Positions 41,915-49,562 of a stretch of 50,919 nucleotides of DNA are shown here, in pieces. The notes below the pieces were generated by a model. That model was not told the DNA's origin and made no database searches. It worked only from the letters and a program-made list of their open reading frames with translations. The stretch spans positions 1-50,919 of the IMG/VR virus record IMGVR_UViG_3300025674_009487; one strand, given 5' to 3'. The translations under genes and the position numbers were made by a program. Every line of letters begins with the position of its first letter. The stretch's first letter is position 1. Origin of the DNA: a virus.

Positions 41915-41988
41915 AACTTAAATCAAGTTAATTAACTTAAATAACTTAAATCAACTTAATTCGAACTTAAATAACTTAAATAACTTAA
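41915..41988. repeat. Iteron-like array of eight TTAAGTT/AACTTAA repeats
   Basis: Seven AACTTAA copies start at 41915, 41934, 41943, 41953, 41964, 41973 and 41982, with one inverted copy (AAGTTAA) at 41925. Spacing is 9-11 nt, one helical turn each. The last copy overlaps the terminase stop. Related TTTAAGTT copies occur at 41258 and 41268. Confidence 0.65.
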
Positions 41989-43679
41989 TTATCTTTTTTA
42001 TCACTGAAATAATTAGGATCGGCATGTTCTTCCCAATCATCAGAGGCACGGAACTGCATCCAAAAATCATCAAGCGTTTTTGCTGCACCTTTTCTTTCAA
42101 TCAATTCCCCATCAGCACCATATTGATCTTTACCAAAGCTAACACTATAATTTCCACTGTTTGAATCAACTTCTTCAACAGCCCATTTCAGTGATGTTAA
42201 AGTATCGTCATGCTTCCCAAATGGAAATGATATAGCTTCTTCTTCAAAAGCATCAATAAATCTTCTGCAGCTTTCATCCATATATGGCAACCTAAACATT
42301 TTATTTTCAAATAAAACTGCAAGCCTGTGAATTTTTATTTTCAAAGAATTCTTTTTCGTCATGTTCACACCGCGCACAGGTAAATCTGTATCTTTCATAA
42401 GTGATGAAACATGCAATGCACCAAAAGAGTTTTTCTCCACAGCAACACGACGAATATATTCTCTATGTTTGTTATACATCTTCACAATCTCATCCATGAT
42501 TTGCTGTTGTGTTAATCCTCTGCCCCTAAAACAATCCAACACCCAATATATTCCTGTTTTAGGATCTTTGGCAATCGTCCAACCAACAGTATAATCCGTA
42601 TCATTTTTAGCTGCTTTCTTTGCATCAGATTCAATCGCTAAATCCCATCCTTGAGCAACTATACATTTTGAAAGATCTAACTGCGGTGGTGGCATATCGA
42701 AACTGTATGAACTTGTTTTGCATTCCTGAATCCAATCACCTTTAATAACACTATCTTCAGCTGCAATAACTTTATTCTGCATTTCTCGCTCAAATAAAGT
42801 TGAACCCATTGAACGCCTTTCCATAAGAAGATATTTGATATCACGGAATGCAGGCCATAAAACCTGTTCATCACCTGAAGTTTTAACATCTTTCAGCACT
42901 TCACGTCCGCTATCCATCTTATCAACAACATATTCATAATGAGTTGGCCACTTAAGTATCGCACTTTCTTCAATAACTTCAAACGTTGGGTCGTTTATCA
43001 TGTGGCCATATATATCATCTTCATGTTTTCTCGTACCAATTACCAACATCAAACCACCCTGATTTAAGATAGGTGTTACAGTTGCAGCTAACCAATCTCT
43101 TGTTTTTTGGCGAACGCCGGCTGAAGCACATGTTCTTTCATCTTCCAAGTCGTCAATGATAACCACATCAACGTGCGCACCAGTTATAGATCCACCTGCA
43201 CCAACAGCTTCCAATGTAGGATCAACAGATTTTCCATCACGCTGAACGTATATTTGTGTTGCAGTAAACTTCGCGGAGCCTCCATCAAATGGTATACAAC
43301 CTTCGCCACACCAATCTTGCTGAACAACTTCTGAATCCATAAATGTTTTTATCAAACGAACTCTCTTCTCAGCTTGGCCTGATGATGCAGAGATAAACAG
43401 AATACTCACATTTCGATCCAAACAAATTTTCCTTAAAGCATATGATGCTGAAAGTAATGATTTACCATGTGATCTTGGGGATAATACAAGCAACTTCTTT
43501 TTTTGCCCGCTTTCTTTTGCTTCTTTCTCCAGCCTATCAATTGTATTCAACCAGTTTGAACGATGATCTGCTGGCGACATCTTTAAATAATATTTATCAA
43601 AAAATATAGGGGATGCTGCTGAAAGAGCTCTTCGCCCTCCTGCAGTACCAATCAATTCATTTAACGCGTTTGCTTTCAT
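41985..43679 (-). CDS. terL: Terminase large subunit
   Basis: A 564-residue packaging motor. The ATPase has Walker A LSPRSHGKS (residues 66-74) and Walker B VVIIDDLEDE (about 172-181), with a coupling segment LMLVIGTRKHEDD after it. The RNase H-like nuclease starts at GWDLAIESD (about residue 350), with further acidic residues near KNDTDYT and DTLTSLKWAVEE (about 510-521). It cuts and pumps DNA into the prohead through the portal. Its ATG overlaps the upstream gene's stop by 4 nt. Repeats abut its 3' end. Confidence 0.92.
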   Translation of the reverse strand: MKANALNELIGTAGGRRALSAASPIFFDKYYLKMSPADHRSNWLNTIDRLEKEAKESGQKKKLLVLSPRSHGKSLLSASYALRKICLDRNVSILFISASSGQAEKRVRLIKTFMDSEVVQQDWCGEGCIPFDGGSAKFTATQIYVQRDGKSVDPTLEAVGAGGSITGAHVDVVIIDDLEDERTCASAGVRQKTRDWLAATVTPILNQGGLMLVIGTRKHEDDIYGHMINDPTFEVIEESAILKWPTHYEYVVDKMDSGREVLKDVKTSGDEQVLWPAFRDIKYLLMERRSMGSTLFEREMQNKVIAAEDSVIKGDWIQECKTSSYSFDMPPPQLDLSKCIVAQGWDLAIESDAKKAAKNDTDYTVGWTIAKDPKTGIYWVLDCFRGRGLTQQQIMDEIVKMYNKHREYIRRVAVEKNSFGALHVSSLMKDTDLPVRGVNMTKKNSLKIKIHRLAVLFENKMFRLPYMDESCRRFIDAFEEEAISFPFGKHDDTLTSLKWAVEEVDSNSGNYSVSFGKDQYGADGELIERKGAAKTLDDFWMQFRASDDWEEHADPNYFSDKKDN

Positions 43680-43945
43680 GATTTACCTCTGTTCTGATTA
43701 CCAATCATACTTTGCGCAATTGCATCACGATGTGCAGGATCGAGAGATCTTCCCCTCAAAGCTTCAGCAATCTTTGCATTATGTTCAGCACTTCTCTTTC
43801 TTTTTATCTTTTTTGTTGGATCTTTTCTTACATATTTTCTTTTTGGTCGATCTGGGCAAGGTTCTTCACAATGCTCATCACATTTATGAATTTGCTCTTC
43901 TTCAACAACATCAACCTCAGAATCAATTATTTGATCTTCACTCAT
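43676..43945 (-). CDS. Small-terminase-position protein with NUMOD3-like motifs
   Basis: An 89-residue protein: acidic N-terminus with a Cys/His cluster (HKCDEHCEEPC, residues about 20-30), a strongly basic linker (RPKRKYVRKDPTKKIKRKRS), and two short repeats SAEHNAKIAEALRGR and DPAHRDAIAQSMIGNQNRGKS that look like NUMOD3 DNA-binding motifs. Its stop overlaps the large terminase start (ATGA), the position of a small terminase. A DNA-recognition role in packaging is plausible, but no typical TerS oligomerisation domain is visible; a remnant of a homing endonuclease is the alternative. Confidence 0.55.
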   Translation of the reverse strand: MSEDQIIDSEVDVVEEEQIHKCDEHCEEPCPDRPKRKYVRKDPTKKIKRKRSAEHNAKIAEALRGRSLDPAHRDAIAQSMIGNQNRGKS

Positions 43946-43983
43946 AATTTTTTTCTCCTTTTATTTATAAAATGATATTTACG

Positions 43984-44010
43984 TATATAATTATATCTAC
44001 TAATACTAAT
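43984..44010. promoter_or_regulatory. Divergent promoter region with palindromic ATATAATTATAT
   Basis: The palindrome at 43985-43996 gives a TATAAT box on both strands. On the - strand the context TTAGTAGATATAATTATATA resembles the virion-block element; on the + strand the zinc-ribbon gene starts about 40 nt away. Confidence 0.5.
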
Positions 44011-44033
44011 TTATAAAAAAATAAGGAGAAAAA

Positions 44034-44294
44034 ATGGCCACTTACCGTTATGCATGTACAAATGAAGAATGTGAAGAAAGAGAATTTATATTCAGGCGAC
44101 CGATGGATGAGCATGATCAACCAGCACCTTGCCCACAATGTGGAACATCTTGTGAAAGATTAGCAACAGATTTCTGCAAAAACTTTGCGCTGAAAGGTGG
44201 AGGTTGGTACAATAGTGGATATACCGGAAAATCCAACGGCGGCGCATCTTGGGCCAATGAAGCACGCAAAGCAGGAAAGGATCCATTCGCATGA
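44034..44294 (+). CDS. FmdB-like zinc-ribbon protein
   Basis: An 86-residue protein with a zinc ribbon: CTNEEC (residues 8-13) and CPQCGTSC (33-40), then FALKGGGWYNSGY (about 51-63), the typical continuation of FmdB-family regulators. In bacteria this family is annotated as a putative regulatory protein; in phages its role is unknown. AAGGAG precedes the ATG. It overlaps the lipoprotein gene by 4 nt (ATGA). Confidence 0.75.
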   Translation: MATYRYACTNEECEEREFIFRRPMDEHDQPAPCPQCGTSCERLATDFCKNFALKGGGWYNSGYTGKSNGGASWANEARKAGKDPFA

Positions 44295-44758
44295 AATCAC
44301 GACGTTTGCTTCTGTTTAATTTTCTTTTTGCGCTTATGTGTTTAATCGGATGCGGTGAAATAATTGATACAGAAACAAACGGAGATTCTCTATCATCATT
44401 CATTGAGGAATATCACGAGTGGCAAATCAAAGCATTATGCCCTGATATTGGTTTAACCTACCAAACATGGGAATTGAACGAAGAAGGTGAAAGAGAGCTG
44501 AAAAACTATACACAATGTTATACTTCAGGCGGAAGATTAACAAAAACAGAATTTTACACAAAAAGATATAGTGCTGATACACATTGTTCTGATGAATATT
44601 GTTTATATTCATACCAAGAATTTAAATACTACGAAACATTTTACGATATATGTGGGCACAACAGAAACTGGGATACAGGAGAATGGCAAATTGTTGCCTG
44701 TTCTTCATATGAATACGAACAATTACAACAAAGAAACCAAGGAGATTTAACATGGTAA
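44291..44758 (+). CDS. Phage-encoded lipoprotein
   Basis: A 155-residue protein with a clear lipoprotein signal: basic MKSRR, hydrophobic LLLFNFLFALMC, and lipobox LIGC (Cys at residue 21). The mature part has six Cys (in CPDIG, QCYTSG, HCSDEYC, ICGHN, ACSS), suggesting disulfides outside the cytoplasm. A surface or periplasmic role such as superinfection exclusion is known for some phage lipoproteins and would fit, but is not shown. Coupled to its neighbours (4-nt overlap before, 7-nt overlap after). Confidence 0.75.
   Translation: MKSRRLLLFNFLFALMCLIGCGEIIDTETNGDSLSSFIEEYHEWQIKALCPDIGLTYQTWELNEEGERELKNYTQCYTSGGRLTKTEFYTKRYSADTHCSDEYCLYSYQEFKYYETFYDICGHNRNWDTGEWQIVACSSYEYEQLQQRNQGDLTW
44293..44320. 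repeat. Dispersed motif copy 4
   Basis: On the + strand AATCACGACGTTTGCTTCTG lies in the first codons of the lipoprotein. It differs from copy 3 at one position over these 20 bases. Confidence 0.4.
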
Positions 44759-45024
44759 GCTTCGAAATGCAATTACACGAACTAAATAGAGAGATGGCTT
44801 TAAGAATCACGAAAATGCTCACAGCAAAACATTGTTTTACAATAACTGAATTATATGGGGATTTAAGCAAAAGCCCTGCAGAAACAAAAGAACGTTATCT
44901 ATATGTAACAAATGAATGGGGCCCGGAAACACCATCTGATCTTAAAGGCCTCGCAGAGAGAGAAAATGCAACCGCACCTAAAAACATTCACGGCATGTCG
45001 CCCGGAAGGTGCCCGATCTCATGA
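44752..45024 (+). CDS. Small protein, unknown
   Basis: A 90-residue protein, helical at the start (MQLHELNREMALRITKMLTA) and charged after it, without a signal or membrane segment. CAAGGAG precedes the ATG, inside the lipoprotein gene's end. Part of a four-gene coupled series. Confidence 0.5.
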   Translation: MVSFEMQLHELNREMALRITKMLTAKHCFTITELYGDLSKSPAETKERYLYVTNEWGPETPSDLKGLAERENATAPKNIHGMSPGRCPIS

Positions 45025-45242
45025 GCAAATTCGATGTGCAGATATTCCATCACGACCCAAAAGAAGGAGAATTATGGGAAGTTCATGATCCTTTCTATTC
45101 AGTATGGATGGCAGATGATCCGCACATTGTTGTTCTTATCATCAAACAAATCAATCCACAAAAAGTGCTTGTTCTTAATCCAAAAGGCCTCGAAGAAATG
45201 TGGCTTTGGACGTTTAACAAGGACGCAAAAAAACTAAATTAA
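45021..45242 (+). CDS. Small protein, unknown
   Basis: A 73-residue protein (FDVQIFHHDPKEGELWEVHD; VVLIIKQINPQKVLVLNPKG). The ATG at 45021 overlaps the previous stop (ATGA) and is preferred over a GTG at 45009, whose only GGAAGG abuts it. No family is recognised. Confidence 0.5.
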   Translation: MSKFDVQIFHHDPKEGELWEVHDPFYSVWMADDPHIVVLIIKQINPQKVLVLNPKGLEEMWLWTFNKDAKKLN

Positions 45243-45271
45243 AATCATCCGAGAGAGAAAGGAATACACAT

Positions 45272-46420
45272 ATGCACTGTGCATACATACTGCTAAGTAG
45301 AAAGGATTTGTTAGATATACAAATCGAAACGTTTTATTACAAAAGAAAAATTGATCACGACATTTTTATTGTTGTTGATGATCGAGTTGTTGATTCACAA
45401 GATATTAAGAATATTGTAGCCAAACACAACAACCCGAACTTTATACCCAACAACGTTTTAAAGATGAGCGATATTAACGCAAGAGTCGCTGAGGTTTTGG
45501 ATTTATCAGAACAAGGCAAAGAAACAATAAACATGTACAAAATGTCGGGTGATCAATCTCCTTTTGTATACTTCGAAGATAAAGGCTACACAAATATATT
45601 AATGCTTGAAGATGATATGTTCATCTTGGGGCCAATAGCTGAAATGCTTGAGGTTGAACAAGAATTCGCACATAGAAGCTGGGGAATCATAACACTTCCT
45701 CGCTTAGGCAAAGATCCAAAATGGCGCGGAAGGCAAGATCCAAAGCTATATGAAGAATTGTTTAACTTAAATCCAACACAATGGGAAGCATTTAAACATA
45801 CGTATCAGCAAATACTTATTCGTGCTCCTTATAAATTAGGCCCAGTTTGCTTGCCCTTTCTCAAAGATATGTACAAGAGATATCTCGAAAGCGATCTCGT
45901 AAACAAAAAGTGGAAAGAAGATGGTTACTCTTCCAAAAGCAAAAACGGAATGCCAGCAAACCTATTCCATCACGGATCAATGCTACAACAAAACATTATC
46001 TATAACGCATGGAAAAGCAATCCCAAGATTGTATTAGGCTCTTTTGGAAGAGCTCAAAGAGTTATCGATAACATAATTCATTTACAAAACATATACGAGA
46101 AAGAAATTCCCCTATGCCTGAAAGAATATGTTATTCATAACGCATGTGGCGTAAACAAACACATCGTTCACCCAAAAATAAAAGCCCAACTTGATAAATT
46201 AGGATACGATGGCGAAAACTCACCAGATGAACCACAATTTAAAACAAGCAGAAAAATGCAAATCCGCACACACTGGTACATTCAAAACTCAAACCTCACA
46301 CCCGAAGAAAAATTGGCATACAAACAAGGCACATGGCTCCATCCCAATGCACTATACTTTGATTTACTTCGCACACAGAAAGGCAGAATGCAACTCCGCA
46401 AGGAAGGCAAAATAATTTAA
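45272..46420 (+). CDS. GT-A-like glycosyltransferase
   Basis: A 382-residue protein with a nucleotide-sugar transferase look: an N-terminal strand-helix start (CAYILLSRKDLLDIQIETFY), IFIVVDD at about 31-37, and a metal-binding acidic motif NILMLEDDMFILG (residues 108-120, D114/D115) as in GT2/GT25-type enzymes. A later GPVCLPFLKDMYKRYLES segment and basic C-terminus are unassigned. The acceptor is unknown: phage DNA, virion proteins or a host surface sugar are all possible. AAAGGA precedes the ATG. Plus-strand coding yet C-rich, unlike the genes after 48 kb. Confidence 0.65.
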   Translation: MHCAYILLSRKDLLDIQIETFYYKRKIDHDIFIVVDDRVVDSQDIKNIVAKHNNPNFIPNNVLKMSDINARVAEVLDLSEQGKETINMYKMSGDQSPFVYFEDKGYTNILMLEDDMFILGPIAEMLEVEQEFAHRSWGIITLPRLGKDPKWRGRQDPKLYEELFNLNPTQWEAFKHTYQQILIRAPYKLGPVCLPFLKDMYKRYLESDLVNKKWKEDGYSSKSKNGMPANLFHHGSMLQQNIIYNAWKSNPKIVLGSFGRAQRVIDNIIHLQNIYEKEIPLCLKEYVIHNACGVNKHIVHPKIKAQLDKLGYDGENSPDEPQFKTSRKMQIRTHWYIQNSNLTPEEKLAYKQGTWLHPNALYFDLLRTQKGRMQLRKEGKII

Positions 46421-46497
46421 AAAAATATTTTTCTCTTTTTTTACATTTCACGATTTTATAATATACTTATAAACATCAAAACAAAAAAGGAGAAAAT

Positions 46498-46944
46498 ATG
46501 AGCTACTACACAATGGATAACCTTGAACAATTTTTCGCAGCAATGATCGACGATATCACCCAAATTGATAAAGATTGGAACGTCAAAACATCAAACGGCA
46601 AAACTTCACCCATTGAACGCCTCGTTTGCATGGCATATGATCGTGAATACGAAGATTTCTGCGATACAAAAGATCAAGAAGGCAAAAGCTTCACTGAGGA
46701 AGAGGCATATAATTACGCTTTCCATGGAGCAAAAGAAGAAGCCATGCACTGGCTCATCGAAAACATCGAAGGCGACGATCCACTCGACTACCTCAATGAA
46801 CAACTCGGCACAGCCGAGGCGCCCTCACACAGGTGGATAAACTTCGACCAACTCACACCCGAAACAAACCTCTTTCAGTACATCGGCTTACTACCACTCC
46901 CATGGGTTCATGAAAATATTATCAAAAAAAATCATCAAAAATAA
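46498..46944 (+). CDS. Unknown soluble protein
   Basis: A 148-residue acidic, aromatic protein (IERLVCMAYDREYEDFCD; AKEEAMHWLIENIEGDDPLD) ending with a basic tail (IIKKNHQK). AAAAAGGAG lies before the ATG. The coding strand is C-rich (24 C against 12 G at 46801-46860). No family is recognised; it is the last gene before the non-coding region. Confidence 0.55.
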   Translation: MSYYTMDNLEQFFAAMIDDITQIDKDWNVKTSNGKTSPIERLVCMAYDREYEDFCDTKDQEGKSFTEEEAYNYAFHGAKEEAMHWLIENIEGDDPLDYLNEQLGTAEAPSHRWINFDQLTPETNLFQYIGLLPLPWVHENIIKKNHQK

Positions 46945-46989
46945 ATTTAATTTTTGTTATACAAAATAAAAAGCACACATATAATTAAT
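46945..46989 (+). promoter_or_regulatory. Possible promoter of the structured region
   Basis: TATAAT at 46980-46985, with a weak TTGTTA about 19 nt upstream, precedes a hairpin-rich stretch lacking a gene. The call is weak because the region is AT-rich. Confidence 0.25.
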
Positions 46990-47266
46990 ACATAAGCTTT
47001 AACAAAGCTTCGAAAATTAAAGAAAGAAATCTGAGCTTCCAACTTTACCAAGCCTTGGTCGTTACGTAATTTCATTGGTGTTCAATGATCCCAAGGTTCT
47101 TTTCGAAAAGATTTGTTAGGTTTAAATATTCTTCCGGGGCGTCACACCCCCAACACAATATAAGCGAAGCACCTTCACGACAACTACAACAACAACTTGC
47201 AATGAGGATGATGAAATCCTCCCATTTTTCTTTTGAAAGCCCGGCCCTCCAACCGGGTTTTCTTTT
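46990..47266 (+). ncRNA. Candidate structured non-coding RNA
   Basis: No supported reading frame, but a series of hairpins: AAGCTTT/AAAGCTT (46994-47010), GGGG/CCCC with a 7-nt loop (47136-47150), GAGGAT/ATCCTC (47204-47221) and a terminator (47236-47266). A TATAAT lies just upstream. Together they would give an RNA of about 280 nt. The AUGs present lack ribosome sites. The class is unknown. Confidence 0.35.
47236..47266 (+). terminator. Intrinsic terminator, + strand
   Basis: AAAGCCCGG pairs with CCGGGTTTT (one wobble) around an 8-nt loop and is followed by TTTTCTTTT. Confidence 0.75.
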
Positions 47267-47708
47267 ACCCGCATTTCGATCACACACCTATCAGCACAAT
47301 CACGAAAATATATCACCGTTTTATCTTTAACAAAAACATATGAAAACATATAGCCCAATAAAACAAAATTAAACAGGGAACATTCTGCAACCTTCCACCC
47401 CCATTGAATATACATCTGATGAACTGAAAATATATGTAAGGGCAAAAGTTCCCCCGTTTCTGCAAAAATTTTTTTTCATCGAATCACACAGGCAAATCAA
47501 TTTCCCCAATTTTCTTTTCGAGCCCTGGCCCCCTTCACCCCAATTCCCTTTCAGTTATATTCGTTATATTGATTTTCTACTTACTGATGTGCAATTACAA
47601 GTTACTGGAGCTCATTGGCGTCGGTCCGAAACAATTTTATAGTACGGACAGGGCCTTAGGCTTGACAGACCGATTTTTTTTTAAAAAATTTGACAAGTTT
47701 TTTATACA

Positions 47709-47737
47709 TTGTCCGTTTATTTTATATAATATATATA
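47709..47737 (+). promoter_or_regulatory. Right-arm promoter P1
   Basis: TTGTCC at 47709-47714, 17 nt, TATATA at 47732-47737, with TATAATA before the -10. The arms GTCCG and CGGAC flank it and could be an operator. Confidence 0.5.
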
Positions 47738-47837
47738 TCGGACGGATTGGAGGTATAAATTTTGGACTGGATAAAAAAACTGACACCAACAAAAAAAATG
47801 GACTGGACCTAAAAAAAAATTAAAAATAAATTATACA

Positions 47838-47866
47838 TTGACAGATTTATTCATATAATATATATA
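47838..47866 (+). promoter_or_regulatory. Right-arm promoter P2
   Basis: TTGACA at 47838-47843, 17 nt, TATATA at 47861-47866; preceded by TTATACA as in P3, P4 and P6. Confidence 0.6.
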
Positions 47867-48007
47867 TAAAAAACGGACAGCAACAAAAATGGACTGGATA
47901 AAAAATCAAAAAATTAAATTAAAAACTGACAGCGCAAAATTTACACAATTAACGGACAAAAAAAAGTTGGACTAAGACCTAAAAAAAAAATTAAAAAAAA
48001 TTATACA

Positions 48008-48036
48008 TTGACAAGAATTTTACTATAATATATATA
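48008..48036 (+). promoter_or_regulatory. Right-arm promoter P3
   Basis: TTGACA at 48008-48013, 17 nt, TATATA at 48031-48036; about 65 nt before the gene at 48103. Confidence 0.65.
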
Positions 48037-48102
48037 TCAAATAACAACACCAAAAAAAAATTGGACTGGTAAAAAACACCATCAAACACAAAGGAGACAA
48101 AG

Positions 48103-48438
48103 ATGGATACAACAACGGCAAAAGAATTATTCACATATTGGCATGAAAATGGCTCAGCGCCTGGACTGGTGACAAATATTTTCCTAACTCTTAATGAGCA
48201 TGACCGAGATTTTCTATCACCTTACTTCACATCTGACCGTGAAGGTGATTGGCAAAATGGACTGGAATTATTTTGTAATTTGAGAATTCCGTTTTACCTA
48301 AATGTAGAATTAAGGTCGGAGTGGGGAGGAGATAGCATGTTCATAGTGGACTCAGTCCGAATGAGTTGGGATGAGTTTGAGTATGACGGTTTTAGGAATG
48401 AAATTCTGACTGAAAATATTACTATTATTGCGTATTAA
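48103..48438 (+). CDS. Right-arm small acidic protein 1, unknown
   Basis: A 111-residue acidic, aromatic protein (FTYWHENGSAPGLV; YFTSDREGDWQNGLELFCNL; VRMSWDEFEYDGFR). No signal or membrane segment. AAAGGAGAC lies before the ATG and promoters P1-P3 precede it. Three TGGACT-type motifs fall inside it. No family is recognised; an early host-takeover role is only suggested by size and promoter. Confidence 0.6.
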   Translation: MDTTTAKELFTYWHENGSAPGLVTNIFLTLNEHDRDFLSPYFTSDREGDWQNGLELFCNLRIPFYLNVELRSEWGGDSMFIVDSVRMSWDEFEYDGFRNEILTENITIIAY

Positions 48439-48454
48439 ACCGTCGGAAAAATGT

Positions 48455-48467
48455 TGGACTTAGTCCA
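48455..48467. repeat. Palindromic TGGACT-T-AGTCCA between genes
   Basis: Inverted pair of the TGGACT motif 17 nt after the stop of the first right-arm gene. It precedes an A-run, not a T-run, so it is no + strand terminator. Confidence 0.4.
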
Positions 48468-48560
48468 TAAAAAAAAATAAAAATAATGAAAAAAAATGTA
48501 AAAGAAAGCAAAGTTGCTTAATATATATATATAGGAAACAACAACAAAGGAAAAAATATT

Positions 48561-48890
48561 ATGGAAAAAACAATCACATTTGAAAATGACTCAAACCTTC
48601 TCATCGGTGCAAGCATTAATGATAATGGAAGATATGCGAAGGACTTAAAAAATATGCTTTTGAAAAATAGGTGTAATGTTTATACTGTGGAATGGAGTAA
48701 AATGCATGACAATTGTTATATGTTTGAAATGACGCCGAATGTAATGTGGATGGATGACTGGAATGATGATGATTTATCGGAGCATGTTGATTGTAGATTT
48801 GTTATTAATAATAAAAATAGCGCAGATGAATTAAAGAAAATTTGGACTTATATATGTGATATGGCGCGCTGCCTTGGCGTTGAAGTTTAA
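48561..48890 (+). CDS. Right-arm small protein 2, unknown
   Basis: A 109-residue protein with acidic centre (MWMDDWNDDDLSEHVDCRF) and four Cys. AAAGGA precedes the ATG. Upstream AAAGCAAAGTT and TATATATATATAGG (48507-48534) resemble the promoter before the fifth gene. No family is recognised. Confidence 0.6.
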   Translation: MEKTITFENDSNLLIGASINDNGRYAKDLKNMLLKNRCNVYTVEWSKMHDNCYMFEMTPNVMWMDDWNDDDLSEHVDCRFVINNKNSADELKKIWTYICDMARCLGVEV

Positions 48891-48928
48891 GGCCAGTCCA
48901 AAAAAAAAAATTAAAAATAAATTATACA

Positions 48929-48957
48929 TTGACGGTAATTTGATTATAATATATATA
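48929..48957 (+). promoter_or_regulatory. Right-arm promoter P4
   Basis: TTGACG at 48929-48934, 17 nt, TATATA at 48952-48957, preceded by TTATACA; about 140 nt before the gene at 49098, which also has a TATATATATATAGG box near 49050. Confidence 0.6.
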
Positions 48958-49072
48958 GGTAAAAAAATTGGATATAAATTTTGAAATATGGACTGGAAAA
49001 TAATTGATAAAAAAGTGAAAATAATTTTATAAAATCACATGTCAGTGCATATATATATATAGGAACTAAAAA

Positions 49073-49099
49073 ATAGCAAAACAAAAAGGAGACAGCTAT
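49073..49099 (+). promoter_or_regulatory. Leader hairpin over the start codon, copy 1
   Basis: ATAGC (49073-49077) is complementary to GCTAT (49095-49099), which contains the first two bases of the ATG at 49098; AAGGAG lies in the loop. Confidence 0.5.
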
Positions 49100-49460
49100 G
49101 AATAAGTATGAAATGTTGAATGATAATAAAGGGGTATTTTTTGAGAGTATTATTGAAGGCCATGTTATTAAATGTAGGTTGATTGAAGGGCAAGATGGAC
49201 TAAGTGATTTTTACTTTAACATGGAAAATTTTGAGGAATTTAAGAAGGTATTACTTGGCCATCATAATACATGGATGTTGGAAATACAAGCGGATATGGC
49301 AAATGCGTTAAATATCAGCCTTGATGATTTTAGGTTTGATATAATTTGTAATGATGTGTGTATATATCCGAATTGTGGTATTGATTGGTGTGCGATTGAT
49401 CACGTTATAAATGATTACCGCCATGATTATAAAGGGGATTTGGACTGGCAACCTTTATAA
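49098..49460 (+). CDS. Right-arm small protein 3, unknown
   Basis: A 120-residue acidic protein (FYFNMENFEEFKKVLLGHHN; DDFRFDIICNDVCIYPNCG) with four Cys in the last third, ending GDLDWQPL; the DW codons come from a TGGACTGG motif. AAGGAG precedes the ATG within the leader hairpin loop. No family is recognised. Confidence 0.6.
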   Translation: MNKYEMLNDNKGVFFESIIEGHVIKCRLIEGQDGLSDFYFNMENFEEFKKVLLGHHNTWMLEIQADMANALNISLDDFRFDIICNDVCIYPNCGIDWCAIDHVINDYRHDYKGDLDWQPL

Positions 49461-49491
49461 GGTAAAAAAAAGTGAAAAAAAATTATACAAA

Positions 49492-49519
49492 TTGACAAGT
49501 AATGATATAATTATATATA
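49492..49519 (+). promoter_or_regulatory. Right-arm promoter P5
   Basis: TTGACA at 49492-49497, 16 nt, TATATA at 49514-49519; it also contains TATAATTATATA, linking the two promoter classes. Confidence 0.6.
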
Positions 49520-49530
49520 GGAAATAAAAA

Positions 49531-49562
49531 ATAGCAAATCAAAGAAAGGTAATATAAGCTAT
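49531..49562 (+). promoter_or_regulatory. Leader hairpin over the start codon, copy 2
   Basis: ATAGC (49531-49535) pairs with GCTAT (49558-49562) containing the ATG start at 49561; AAAGG is in the loop. Confidence 0.5.

Larger units (their letters stand above)
47267..48102. other. Non-coding region with tandem promoters and skew switch
   Basis: About 835 nt with no supported gene. The first half (to about 47600) has C-rich runs (CCACCCCC, CCTGGCCCCC). The second half has T- and A-tracts, GTCCG/CGGAC inverted pairs around 47632-47647 and 47711-47743, three tandem promoters and the first TGGACTGG copies. Strand composition turns from C-rich to G-rich on the + strand across it. Confidence 0.5.

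Noticed and set aside
47085-47330. 81-codon + strand frame and overlapping - strand frames at 47072-47445
   Set aside because: No ribosome site, low-complexity composition, and they cover a strong terminator and several hairpins; the region reads better as non-coding.
47569-47823. 84-codon + strand frame
   Set aside because: It runs through promoter P1, long T and A tracts and TGGACTGG copies, and lacks a ribosome site.
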